Shown: in pieces, positions 54,892-63,681 of the stretch
Layout of the letters: every line of letters starts with the position of its first letter
Position numbering within the stretch: position 1 is the stretch's first letter
Source: Luteimonas terrae
Lineage (GTDB): Bacteria > Pseudomonadota > Gammaproteobacteria > Xanthomonadales > Xanthomonadaceae
Reading direction: 5' to 3'
NCBI RefSeq assembly: GCF_004358165.1
Contig: NZ_SMTG01000002.1
Span: 1,302,001 to 1,366,000 of the forward strand
DNA: 64,000 nt
Program-made: the position numbers and the translations under genes
Notes under the pieces: model-generated
Told to the model about the DNA's origin: nothing
Database searches by the model: none
Seen by the model: the letters and a program-made list of their open reading frames with translations, nothing else

Positions 54892-56096
54892 GCGCGGCGC
54901 CTCGTGTGCAGCGCCGCGACGATCGACAGCATCACCAGCAGTGCGCCGACGCACAGATACGGCAGCGATGGCGACCAGCGATACAGCAGCGTGCCCAGCA
55001 GCGGACCGGCCACCATGCCCATGCCCTGCACGGCCGCGACGGTACCGGCGGCCGCGCCCTGCTCGTGGGACTCCACCGAGTCCGCGGCCAGCGCCTGGAA
55101 CGAGGGGAAGACGAAGCCCATGCCGAACGCGGCGACGCCGTAGGCCAGCAGCAGCTGCCACTGCACCGCGATCAGCGCCGACGATGCGAAGCCGAGGCCC
55201 GAGACCAGCGCGCCGACGGTGATCCAGCGCGCCGGCGGCACCGCCTTGAAGCGCATGACCAGCGCCTGCGCGCAGATCAGGCCGATGCCGACCGCGGTCA
55301 ACGCCAGACCGGCGACGCCGGCGCCGTCGGCCGGCGACAGCCGCAATCGGTCGATCGCGAAGAAGCCGACGACGACCTGCGCGATCGTCACCGAGACCAT
55401 CGCCGCGAACACCGTGAACACCGGCAGCCGCAGACGGGGATCGGACAGCGCCATCGTGGCCTTCGGCCTGCCGCGGGCGGCATCGGCTGCCGGCGCATCG
55501 GGCAGGCGCCACCACAGCACCGCCAGCGACAGCAGCGGCAGCACCGCGGCGACGTACAGCGCCAGCGCGATGCCGTGCAGGGCGATCCAGCCCGCGGCGG
55601 CCGGCCCGATCACCATGCCCAGTGCATTCGCCGTGCCGAGCTTGGCCATGGCCGCGCCGCGCCGGCCCGGCGGCACCTCGTCGGCGACCAGCGCCGCAGC
55701 GGTCGGCGGAATGGCCGCGTAGAACAGGCCGATCAGCGCACGCGTCGCGACCAGCATCGCGACCGACAGCGCCACCGCCGGCGGCGCGCGCAGGGCGGCG
55801 TCCACGAAGACCGCCATCACGATGTAGACCGCCGCGTAGCCGGCCAGCCCGATCAGCAGCACGCGACGCCGGCCGATCCGGTCGCTCAACCGGCCCCAGC
55901 GACGTGCCGAGAGCATCCACAGCACGCCGGCCGCGGTCACCGACAGGCCGGCATGCCATTCGGCCAGGCCCAGCAGACGCACCACCGGCCCGACCACCGC
56001 GACGAAGGCCATCATCGCCATCGTGCCCACCAGCGCGGTGAACACGAGCGCCGGCAGGGCGGACGCGGGCGTGGCGGAAGTGGTAACGGTCTGCAT
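54888..56096 (-). CDS. MFS exporter, probable siderophore efflux pump
   Basis: A 402-residue major-facilitator protein with 12 predicted helices, DHA1-like. The loop GRLSDRIGRRRVLLIG between helices 2 and 3 is the MFS signature. Position as first gene of the ent operon suggests it exports the finished siderophore, the role EntS has in E. coli; it need not be an EntS orthologue. The chosen ATG (56096) follows GAGACCCC; the frame continues upstream through the Fur-box region and is not coding. Confidence 0.85.
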   Translation of the reverse strand: MQTVTTSATPASALPALVFTALVGTMAMMAFVAVVGPVVRLLGLAEWHAGLSVTAAGVLWMLSARRWGRLSDRIGRRRVLLIGLAGYAAVYIVMAVFVDAALRAPPAVALSVAMLVATRALIGLFYAAIPPTAAALVADEVPPGRRGAAMAKLGTANALGMVIGPAAAGWIALHGIALALYVAAVLPLLSLAVLWWRLPDAPAADAARGRPKATMALSDPRLRLPVFTVFAAMVSVTIAQVVVGFFAIDRLRLSPADGAGVAGLALTAVGIGLICAQALVMRFKAVPPARWITVGALVSGLGFASSALIAVQWQLLLAYGVAAFGMGFVFPSFQALAADSVESHEQGAAAGTVAAVQGMGMVAGPLLGTLLYRWSPSLPYLCVGALLVMLSIVAALHTRRRA

Positions 56097-56186
56097 GGGG
56101 TCTCGGACGGCGCGATGTGGCGCTGACGGCGCCGTGACTCGTGATCGGGGAAGCGATGCCGCGACCGTCGGGCGACCGCTCGCAGC

Positions 56187-56207
56187 AAATGATATCAGTT
56201 CGCATTT
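56187..56207. promoter_or_regulatory. Fur-box-like palindrome upstream of the ent operon
   Basis: AAATGATATCAGTTCGCATTT lies 91 bp before the exporter start: arms AAATG and CATTT with an AT-rich centre, in strongly GC-rich surroundings. It fits a Fur site only moderately, but location between two iron genes makes it credible. Confidence 0.6.
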
Positions 56208-56277
56208 ACAACGACGCGGGTACACGGTCGAAACGCTCTGATGCAGCCGCACCCATCCGTCTCCCGAAACCGGGTTG

Positions 56278-56306
56278 TTGAGAATGCTTCACATTAACTT
56301 TATGAT
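56278..56306 (+). promoter_or_regulatory. Sigma-70 promoter with embedded Fur-box candidate for the siderophore receptor
   Basis: TTGAGA (56278-56283), exactly 17 bases, then TATGAT (56301-56306): five of six to consensus in each box. The spacer and left box carry GAGAATG-CTTCA-CATTAAC, an imperfect inverted repeat of Fur type, so repressor binding would block the polymerase. The leader to the ATG would be about 50 nt. Confidence 0.75.
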
Positions 56307-56362
56307 TCCGCACCTGAACACGGTCGAGTCCGTGTGTCCCCCTGTCCGTGCCGGAGCCCCCG

Positions 56363-58636
56363 ATGTCCCGTCCCTCCCCGCGTCTCCCCGCTGCGAGCGC
56401 CCTGTCCGCCTCCATCGCACTGCTGCTGTCGACCCCGGCGCTAGCGCAGTCCGTGTCCGATGACGCGCGCGACGCGACCGAGCTCGATACCGTCCGCGTC
56501 ACCGCCGAGGCGATCGCCCGCCAGGCGCTGGGCACGTCGGTGATCACGGTCGAGGACATCGAGCGCCGCCCGCCGGCGAACGACCTGTCGGAACTGATCC
56601 GGACCATGCCGGGCGTCAACCTCACCGGCAACAGTTCCTCGGGCCAGTACGGCAACCACCGCCAGATCGACCTGCGCGGCATGGGTCCGGAGAACACGCT
56701 GATCCTCGTCGACGGCAAGCCGGTGGGTTCGCGCGACTCGATCCGCATGGGCCGCAGTGGCGAACGCAACACGCGCGGCGACACCAACTGGGTGCCGGCC
56801 GAGGCCGTCGAGCGCATCGAAGTGCTGCGCGGCCCGGCGGCCGCGCGTTACGGCTCGGGCGCCTCGGGCGGCGTGGTCAACATCATCACCAAGCGACCGA
56901 CCGGGGATCTCAGCGGCTCGCTGAGCCTCTACGGCCAGGTGCCGCAGCACGGCGCCGAAGGCGGCAGCCAGCGCGCCGGCGTCACCCTGAGCGGTCCGCT
57001 GACCGATGCGCTGTCGTTCCGTCTCTACGGCAACGTCAACAAGACCGAGGCCGACTCGCTCGACCTAAACGCCGATTACCTGACCGGCACCGGCGTCACC
57101 CCGCCGGCCGGCCGCGAGGGCGTGCGCAACCGCGACGTCAACGCCCTGCTGCGCTGGGACATCGATGCGGCGCACGTGGTCGAGCTCGAGGCCGGCACCA
57201 GCCGCCAGGGCAACATCTACGCCGGCGACCGTGCGGTCAGCCTGGACGGCACGCCGCTGACGACCGAACTGGCGAACGCGGGCGCCGAGACCAACCGCAT
57301 GTACCGCAACACCGGTGCGATCACCCATCGCGGCACCTGGGGCGATGCGTCCTCGCGCCTGACCGTCGCCGTCGAAGGCACCAACAACACGCGTCTCAAC
57401 GAAGGCCTGGCCGGCGGGCCCGAAGGCACCATCGGCAACGCCACCGCGTGGTCGACCTCGCGCCTGCGCAACGCCAGCATCGACGGCGAGGTGAACCTGC
57501 CCACGCGCCTGGGCGCGACCGAGCACGTGTGGACGTTCGGCTTCGAACACCGCGACAGCGAACTCGAAGATCCCTATTCGATGTCGCAGTCGGGCAACAA
57601 CGGCGGCGGCATTCCCGGCCTGGACCCAACCCGCGGCGGCGGCAAGGCCGACGCGCAGACCTCGGCGGTGTTCGTCGAAGACAACATCTATGCAGGCGAG
57701 CGCTGGATCATCACCCCGGGCCTGCGCTTCGACCACCACAGCCAGTTCGGCAACAACGCCAGCCCCAGCCTCAACGTGCAGTTCGCGCTGACCGACGACC
57801 TCAAGCTCAAGGGCGGCGTGGCGCGCGCGTTCAAGGCGCCCAACCTCTACCAGTCCAACCCGAACTATCTCTACTACACGATGGGCTTCGGCTGCCCGGA
57901 CAACTTCCCCAGCCTCGGCGCCGGCTGCTACGTGCAGGGCAACGCCGACCTCGATCCCGAGACCAGCCTCAACAAGGAGATCGGCATCGAGTGGGCGCCG
58001 CAGTCGGGTTACCACGCGTCGCTGACCTGGTTCCACAACGACTACGAGGACAAGATCGTCGCCGGCTTCGTGCCGGTCGGACAGACGCCCGGCGCGCCGG
58101 GCGTGACACCGGCCCGCATCTTCCAGTGGGAGAACGCGCCCGAGGCGGTCGTGCAGGGCCTGGAGGGCAACTTCAACGTGCCGCTGCTCGGCGACCGCGG
58201 CGACGTGCTGAAGTGGAACAACAACGTCACGTACATGATCGAGAACGAGAACACGGTGACCGGGCAGCCGCTGTCGGTGATTCCCGAGTACACCGTCAAC
58301 ACCTCGCTCGACTGGCAGGCCACCGAGGCGCTGTCGCTGCTGCTGACCGGCACCTTCTACGGCCGCCAGGCACCGGCGACGCGCGACATCAACAACGACG
58401 ACCGCTGCGACGAGGCCGGCGCGGACTGCGCCTCGCTGCGCCAGGTCCGCGGCCCTTACAACGTCTGGGGCATCGGCGCGCGCTACCGCATCACGCCGAC
58501 GGTCAGCCTCGGCGGCGGCGTCAACAATCTGTTCGACAAGCGGCTGTTCCGCGAATCCAACAGCCAGTACGCCGGTGCGGCGACCTACAACGAGCCCGGC
58601 CGCGCCTACTACGTGAGCATGCACATCGGGTTCTGA
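56363..58636 (+). CDS. fepA: TonB-dependent catecholate siderophore receptor (FepA/PfeA type)
   Basis: A 757-residue outer-membrane receptor. Signal peptide MSRPSPRLPAASALSASIALLLSTPALAQ; TonB box region ELDTVRVTA; plug domain with LSELIRTMPGVNLTGNSSSGQ, QIDLRGMGPENTLILVDGKP and VPAEAVERIEVLRGPAAARYGSGASGGVVNII; barrel ending in the aromatic-terminated strand RAYYVSMHIGF. The motif SGERNTRGDTNWVPAE is seen in enterobactin receptors. GGAG lies seven bases before the ATG. It should bring back the iron complex of the siderophore made by the divergent operon. Confidence 0.92.
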   Translation: MSRPSPRLPAASALSASIALLLSTPALAQSVSDDARDATELDTVRVTAEAIARQALGTSVITVEDIERRPPANDLSELIRTMPGVNLTGNSSSGQYGNHRQIDLRGMGPENTLILVDGKPVGSRDSIRMGRSGERNTRGDTNWVPAEAVERIEVLRGPAAARYGSGASGGVVNIITKRPTGDLSGSLSLYGQVPQHGAEGGSQRAGVTLSGPLTDALSFRLYGNVNKTEADSLDLNADYLTGTGVTPPAGREGVRNRDVNALLRWDIDAAHVVELEAGTSRQGNIYAGDRAVSLDGTPLTTELANAGAETNRMYRNTGAITHRGTWGDASSRLTVAVEGTNNTRLNEGLAGGPEGTIGNATAWSTSRLRNASIDGEVNLPTRLGATEHVWTFGFEHRDSELEDPYSMSQSGNNGGGIPGLDPTRGGGKADAQTSAVFVEDNIYAGERWIITPGLRFDHHSQFGNNASPSLNVQFALTDDLKLKGGVARAFKAPNLYQSNPNYLYYTMGFGCPDNFPSLGAGCYVQGNADLDPETSLNKEIGIEWAPQSGYHASLTWFHNDYEDKIVAGFVPVGQTPGAPGVTPARIFQWENAPEAVVQGLEGNFNVPLLGDRGDVLKWNNNVTYMIENENTVTGQPLSVIPEYTVNTSLDWQATEALSLLLTGTFYGRQAPATRDINNDDRCDEAGADCASLRQVRGPYNVWGIGARYRITPTVSLGGGVNNLFDKRLFRESNSQYAGAATYNEPGRAYYVSMHIGF

Positions 58637-58709
58637 GCCCAACATCTCGCCCCGGATGCGAACTGGACGCATCCGGTCCGCACCCCGAAGATCGAAGCCC
58701 CGCCTGACG

Positions 58710-59756
58710 ATGTCCCGCATGAACGTCCGCAGATCCAACCCCCATCGCCGCGTGCGGCTGGGTTCGCTCGCCGCCGCTGCCGGCCTGCTGCTCGCGCTGC
58801 AGGCGGTGCCCTCGACGGCGGCCGCGCAGCAGCGCAACCCCACGCAGGCGATCACCGACACGGTCGCCGACCACGCCTCGCGGCACTACGCCTTCGAACG
58901 CTTCGACGTGCACAGCGCCGACGGCCAGCGCACATGGCGGGTACACGTGGCCGCGCCCAGGGGCACCGCGCCGGCGGAGGGCTGGCCGGCGTTCTGGATG
59001 CTCGACGGCAATGCCGCGCTGGTGGAATTCGACGACGCGCTGCTGGCCGAACTGGCCGCGCAGCCGGTGCCGCACGCGCTGGTCTTCGTCGGCTATCCGA
59101 ACGATCTGCGCATCGACTCCGAAGCACGCACGCGCGACTACACGCCGTTCGCCGGCGAACGGCCGGTGCGCTCGGGCGGCACGATCACCGGCGGTGGCGG
59201 CGCGGATGCGCTGCTGGAGGTGATCGAGCGGCAGATCCGCCCCGAAATCGCGCGCCGTGTCGCCACCGATCCCAATCGCCAGACGCTGTGGGGGCATTCG
59301 CTGGCCGGCCTGTTCGCGCTGCATACGCTGTACACGCGCAGCGGCGCGTTCGACACCTACGCCGCCGGCAGTCCGTCGCTGTGGTGGGGCGACGGCGCCC
59401 TGCTCGGTGCGCCGGAGCAACGCTTCATCACCCACAACGCCGGCCACCCGGCGCGCGTGCTGATCGGTCTGGGCGAAGGCGAACGCACGCGCGACGTCGG
59501 CCATCGCGATCTGAACGATCCGCGGGTGCAGGTGCATCTGCGCCGCATCGAAGCCGCGCCGCCGGATTCGGCCGAGAAGCTCGCGCAGCGTCTGGCCGCA
59601 GTCGACGGCCTGCAGGTCGAATACCGCGAATTCCCGGCGCTGACCCACGGCCCGATGTTCCGCGCCTCGCTGATGTGGGCGCTGCATGCCATCACCGGCG
59701 TCGCCGACCACAGCGACACGCCGAGCCATGCCGACGGCGTGGATCCGAACCGGTGA
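58710..59756 (+). CDS. Periplasmic alpha/beta hydrolase, probable trilactone siderophore esterase (IroE/PfeE-like)
   Basis: A 348-residue hydrolase with leader and hydrophobic stretch ending in AAAQQ. The fold is the esterase-D/IroE type: PAFWMLDGNAALVEFDD, the nucleophile elbow GHSLAGLFALHTLY, SPSLWWGDGALL, and the late His in LTHGPMFRASLMWAL. IroE and PfeE cut the trilactone of enterobactin or its ferric complex in the periplasm; placement right after the receptor supports that role. The exact start is uncertain (58710 or 58719). Confidence 0.83.
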   Translation: MSRMNVRRSNPHRRVRLGSLAAAAGLLLALQAVPSTAAAQQRNPTQAITDTVADHASRHYAFERFDVHSADGQRTWRVHVAAPRGTAPAEGWPAFWMLDGNAALVEFDDALLAELAAQPVPHALVFVGYPNDLRIDSEARTRDYTPFAGERPVRSGGTITGGGGADALLEVIERQIRPEIARRVATDPNRQTLWGHSLAGLFALHTLYTRSGAFDTYAAGSPSLWWGDGALLGAPEQRFITHNAGHPARVLIGLGEGERTRDVGHRDLNDPRVQVHLRRIEAAPPDSAEKLAQRLAAVDGLQVEYREFPALTHGPMFRASLMWALHAITGVADHSDTPSHADGVDPNR

Positions 59757-61075
59757 ACGCGCGCGCGATGGACATCGACGGTGACGCGGCCGATGCCGTG
59801 TATCCGATGCATTTCCATCGCGAGCAGATGCCGACGTGGCTGCACGCCACCGCGACCGCGCTCGGCGTCCGCGCGCCTGCGCTCGTGCAGGGCTATCGCT
59901 GGTGCGAGCTGGGCTGCGGCGCGGGCCTGACCGCACTGGTCGCGGCGGCCTGCAATCCCGCCGGGCGTTTCACCGCCGTCGATGTCGACGCGGCGCAGAT
60001 CGCCCGGGCGCGCGGCCTCGCCGAGCGCGCGGGCCTGGCCAACCTGGAATTCGTGCACGCCGATCTGCGCGACTTCGCCGATGCTGCGCACGGCGCGTTC
60101 GATTTCATTGTCTGCCACGGGGTCTGGGCCTGGGTGTCCGACGCGGTACGCGCGGCGATCGTCTCGACGGTCGCGCGGCATCTTGCGCCCGGCGGCATCG
60201 CCGCGATCGGCTACATGAGCCATCCGGGTGCCTCCCAGCTGCAGGCCGCGCAGCGCCTGCTGCACGAGGCCACGCGCCATCTCGACGGTGACGCCACCAC
60301 GCGCATGACGACCGCGCTGGCACTGCTGCGCGATCTCGCCGATAGCGGCGCCGGCCTGTTCGCCGAGCATCCCGGCGCGTTGCGCCAGCTCGAAGCGATG
60401 GAACGCGAGACGCCCGGCTATCTGGTGCACGAGTTCGGAGGTGCACACTGGCAGCCGCAGCACGCCGCGGAGGTGATCCGCGCGTTCGCCGGCGCCGGCT
60501 GCGGCTTCATCGGCAGCGCCACGCCGATCGAGAACATCGACGCGCTGTCGGTACCCGCCGCCCTGCAGGCACGCCTGCGCAGCCTGCCGCCGGGGCCGCT
60601 GGCCGAGACCGCGCGCGACATCGCGCGCAACCAGAGTTTGCGCCGCGACCTGTTCCAGAAGGACACGCGCCGGCTCGACGACGCCACCCATCTCGCGGCG
60701 CTCGATGCACTGGTGTTCGCCGCCCTGCCCGGCGCACCCGACACGCTCGACGACGACCTGCATTTCGACACACGCATCGGGCCGGTCCACGGACCGCGCG
60801 AATTGTGCGCGCCCGTGCTCGCCCGCCTCGCGCAGGCGCCCGCGCAGTTCGCGCAGCTGCGCACGCTGGCACCCTTCGACGCCGCGCCCGGCCTGCTCAA
60901 CCAGACCTTGCAGGCGCTGACCTGGGCCGGGCTGGTCCACGCCTGCGTGCCGACGCCGGGTGGCAACGCCCCGGCCGATGCCTTGTCGCGCCAGCTCGCC
61001 GCCCTGCCCGGCGTGCCTGCGCTGGCACTCGTGCCGGCGATCGGTTCCGCCACGTACCGGCGGATGCCGACGTGA
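59753..61075 (+). CDS. SAM-dependent methyltransferase with C-terminal regulatory domain
   Basis: A 440-residue protein. The GTG at 59753 overlaps the esterase stop (GTGA); an ATG five codons on is possible. Residues about 45-150 are the SAM fold: WCELGCGAGLTALVAAA, FTAVDVDAAQIARARG, FVHADLRDF, FIVCHGVWAWVSDAVR. After about residue 200 comes the helical 'methyltransferase regulatory' domain (SLRRDLFQKDTRRL), then a winged tail. The opening VYPMHFHREQMP is the usual one for this group. Its location in a siderophore-uptake operon is striking but its substrate is unknown. Confidence 0.82.
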   Translation: MNARAMDIDGDAADAVYPMHFHREQMPTWLHATATALGVRAPALVQGYRWCELGCGAGLTALVAAACNPAGRFTAVDVDAAQIARARGLAERAGLANLEFVHADLRDFADAAHGAFDFIVCHGVWAWVSDAVRAAIVSTVARHLAPGGIAAIGYMSHPGASQLQAAQRLLHEATRHLDGDATTRMTTALALLRDLADSGAGLFAEHPGALRQLEAMERETPGYLVHEFGGAHWQPQHAAEVIRAFAGAGCGFIGSATPIENIDALSVPAALQARLRSLPPGPLAETARDIARNQSLRRDLFQKDTRRLDDATHLAALDALVFAALPGAPDTLDDDLHFDTRIGPVHGPRELCAPVLARLAQAPAQFAQLRTLAPFDAAPGLLNQTLQALTWAGLVHACVPTPGGNAPADALSRQLAALPGVPALALVPAIGSATYRRMPT

Positions 61076-61161
61076 CGCCCGCCATCGTCTTTCCCGTTTC
61101 CGATGCTGTTTCCTGCCGGCGATACGGAACGCCGGTTCAACCCAAGCTCCAGGAGTTCGTC

Positions 61162-62544
61162 ATGCACATGCTGTCCCCGCGTCGACTGCGGCTCGCCGCG
61201 CTTTCCCTCGCCCTGTGCGCCGCCGTCGGCGCCGTCGGTGCACAGGGCTTCGGCCAGCCGGCCATCGACTTCAAGGGCGCCGTGCGCGCCGCCAGTCCGG
61301 TGATCAAGGCCGGTGACACGGTGGAACTCAACGGCAGCGGCTTCCAGCCGGGCCAGTCGGTCACGCTGCTGCGTGGCGAAACCGTGCTCAATGCCCAGCC
61401 TTACACGGCCGATGCCGAAGGCCGCTTCAAGGGCACCGTACAGATCCCCGCCGACGCGGTGACCGGTCGTCACCCCGTCGTCGTTCGCGCCGCCAACCCG
61501 GATGCCGCCGTCGTGTTCGATCTGAAGATCTCCAAGGACATTCCGCTGTCGGGCGAAGCCCGCTACGACGTGGCGACCAACAAGCTCGTCCAGGGCCTGT
61601 ACCAGGTGGCCCACAGCGAGAAGTCGAATGCGTTGTTCGTGACCGCCGCCGTCGGTCGCCCGCCGGTCAGCCAGTCGGAGCTGCTCAAGCTCGATCCCGA
61701 CACGCTGGAAATCACCGCGCGCGCCACGCCGGCACAGGTCGAAGGCCAGAGCGACGGCCGCGTGTACGCGGTCTACGGCGTGGCGGTCGACGACGTGAAC
61801 GGCAACGTCTGGGTCACCAACACGCGCGACGACACGGTGGCGGTGTACCGCCAGTCCGACCTGTCGCTGGTCAAGCAGTTCGAGAAGGGCGTACTGCCGC
61901 ACGGCCGCGACCTGGTCGTCGACACCAAGGACAACCGCGTCTGGGCCAGCGGCTTCGGCGGCGGCAAGTTCGTGGCCTTCGATGCGAAGACGCTCGAGCA
62001 GGTGCAGGACCTGACCGTGCCGTCGGGTGTGCGCGGCGAAGAGTTCGGCCCGATGGCGCTCACGCTGGACCGCGCTGCGGGCAAGCTCTACTCGGTGGGT
62101 CTGTCCACGGGCGAAGTCGTCGTGCTCGACGGTGCGACCGGCAAGGTCGACAGGATGTTCCGCTTCCCGTCCATCAACGGCGGCATCGGCGTCGCGATCG
62201 ATCCCGAAGGCCGTCGCCTCTACGTCGCCGCGCAGGGCAGCGACAACCTGGTGATCGCCAACGCCGACACCGGCGAAGTGCTGCACGACGTCTACGTCGG
62301 CGCGGGCGCGGTCTACGTGGCGTTCGATCCGCACAGCAAGCTGGCTTACGTCGCGAGCCGTGGCGCGGGCACGATCACGGCCGTGGATGCGAACGGCAAC
62401 ATCGTCGCCAATCTCGATGGCGGCACTTTCCCCAACCACGTCCTGCCGACCGGCGACGGCACCATCTACGCCGTCAACAAGTCGCGCGGTGCCGAAGACA
62501 TGGACGGCGACCAGATCCGTCGGATCACGCCCAAGGCCGACTGA
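61162..62544 (+). CDS. YncE-like exported beta-propeller protein
   Basis: A 460-residue protein: Sec signal peptide (LRLAALSLALCAAVGAVGAQ), an Ig/IPT-like domain (IKAGDTVELNGSGFQPGQSVTLLRG), then about seven YVTN-type propeller blades (GVAVDDVNGNVWVTNTRDDTVAVY; GVAIDPEGRRLYVAAQGSDNLVIAN; YVAFDPHSKLAYVASRGAGTITAVD). AGGAG precedes the ATG by seven bases. E. coli YncE is iron-regulated and binds DNA in vitro; its role in iron uptake is unclear. It seems to be part of the receptor operon. Confidence 0.85.
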   Translation: MHMLSPRRLRLAALSLALCAAVGAVGAQGFGQPAIDFKGAVRAASPVIKAGDTVELNGSGFQPGQSVTLLRGETVLNAQPYTADAEGRFKGTVQIPADAVTGRHPVVVRAANPDAAVVFDLKISKDIPLSGEARYDVATNKLVQGLYQVAHSEKSNALFVTAAVGRPPVSQSELLKLDPDTLEITARATPAQVEGQSDGRVYAVYGVAVDDVNGNVWVTNTRDDTVAVYRQSDLSLVKQFEKGVLPHGRDLVVDTKDNRVWASGFGGGKFVAFDAKTLEQVQDLTVPSGVRGEEFGPMALTLDRAAGKLYSVGLSTGEVVVLDGATGKVDRMFRFPSINGGIGVAIDPEGRRLYVAAQGSDNLVIANADTGEVLHDVYVGAGAVYVAFDPHSKLAYVASRGAGTITAVDANGNIVANLDGGTFPNHVLPTGDGTIYAVNKSRGAEDMDGDQIRRITPKAD

Positions 62545-62570
62545 CGAACCGCTGTAAAATAGGCCTTCTG

Positions 62571-62598
62571 CAGCGGCCGGACTTCGGTCCGGCCGCTG
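62571..62598 (+). terminator. Hairpin between yncE-like gene and the ABC transporter genes
   Basis: CAGCGGCCGGA (62571-62581) pairs with TCCGGCCGCTG (62588-62598) around CTTCGG, a very stable loop type. Only a broken T-run (TCTTGT) follows, so termination may be partial. A TAAAAT at 62555-62560 just upstream could instead be a -10 box. Confidence 0.65.
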
Positions 62599-62622
62599 TC
62601 TTGTCCGCCCATGGAACCGAAG

Positions 62623-63681
62623 ATGTCCGACCGTCGCGTCCGCGCCCTGCTGCCCCTCGCCTTCGCCTGCGCGCTCGCCGCGTGCGCGCCTTCGACGCCG
62701 GCGCCCGCCGACGATGCCCGCGCCGACACCGCGCCCGCGCAAACGTCCGATGCCGCATTGCCCGACGGCTGGCAGCACGTCGCCGGCACCGACATTCCGC
62801 GCGTCGACCGTTCGCAGCAGGATCTGCCGGTCACGGTGCGATCCGACGACGGCGTCGAGGTGACGGTCACCGACACCGCACGCACCATCGTCGGCAACGA
62901 CGACATCGTGATGGTCATGGATGCGCTGGGCCTGTCGGACCAGGTCTTCGCCGCGCCGACCAACGCGGTGACGCAGACCGGGCGCGATGCGCAGCACCAC
63001 TTCCTGTTCAACCGCACCACCGGCGTCGAAGGCATCCTCAGCCTCGACGGCACCCTGTTCGTCGGCAACAGCCTGCGCCGCCACGGCAAGCTCGCGCAGC
63101 CCCTGCGCGATGCCGGCCTGGCACTGGTGATCGTCGACGAGCTGCAGCCGATTCCCGAGAAGGTGCGCAAGCTCGCGACCGTGTTCGGGCATGCAGACGA
63201 GGGCGAGCAGCTTGCCACCCTGGTGCAGCAGCAGCTCGACGAGGCCGCGCGCATCGCCGGCAGCCATGCGCGCAAGCCGCGCGTGATCCACATCTCGGCC
63301 ACCGGTGGCGGCGGCTCGCCGACCGTCGGCGGCGCCGATACCGCGGCCGCAGGCGTCATCCGCCTGGCGGGCGGCATCAACGTCGGCGACGAAGCCAAGG
63401 TCGCCAACTATTCGCAGCTCAGCAACGAGGGCATCGTCGCGGTCGAGCCGGAGGTGATCCTCGTCAGCGAAGACGACCTGCGCGTGTTCGGCGGCGCCGA
63501 CGGCCTGTGGAAGGCCTATCCCTCGCTCAGGCAGACGCCGGCCGGCCTCGCCGACCGCGTCTGGGTGATGCCCGACACGCAGCTCAAGGTCAGCAGCATC
63601 GGCGGCGGCACCGGCGCGATCGCGCTGGCCCAGGCGCTGGCGACTCTGGCCGCAGAACTCGACGCCGCGCCGGGCGCATGA
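62623..63681 (+). CDS. Hemin/ferrisiderophore ABC transporter substrate-binding lipoprotein
   Basis: A 352-residue binding protein, HmuT/BtuF-like. Leader MSDRRVRALLPLAFACALAAC with lipobox LAAC; an ATG at 62611 is also possible. Two-lobed helical-backbone fold: RTIVGNDDIVMVMDALGLSDQVFA, TTGVEGILSLDGTLFVGNS, LIVDELQPIPEKVRKLATVFG, IHISATGGGGSPTVGGADTAAAGVIRLAGG. The missing conserved Tyr/His pair cannot be judged by eye. It overlaps the permease start by ATGA. Confidence 0.85.
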   Translation: MSDRRVRALLPLAFACALAACAPSTPAPADDARADTAPAQTSDAALPDGWQHVAGTDIPRVDRSQQDLPVTVRSDDGVEVTVTDTARTIVGNDDIVMVMDALGLSDQVFAAPTNAVTQTGRDAQHHFLFNRTTGVEGILSLDGTLFVGNSLRRHGKLAQPLRDAGLALVIVDELQPIPEKVRKLATVFGHADEGEQLATLVQQQLDEAARIAGSHARKPRVIHISATGGGGSPTVGGADTAAAGVIRLAGGINVGDEAKVANYSQLSNEGIVAVEPEVILVSEDDLRVFGGADGLWKAYPSLRQTPAGLADRVWVMPDTQLKVSSIGGGTGAIALAQALATLAAELDAAPGA

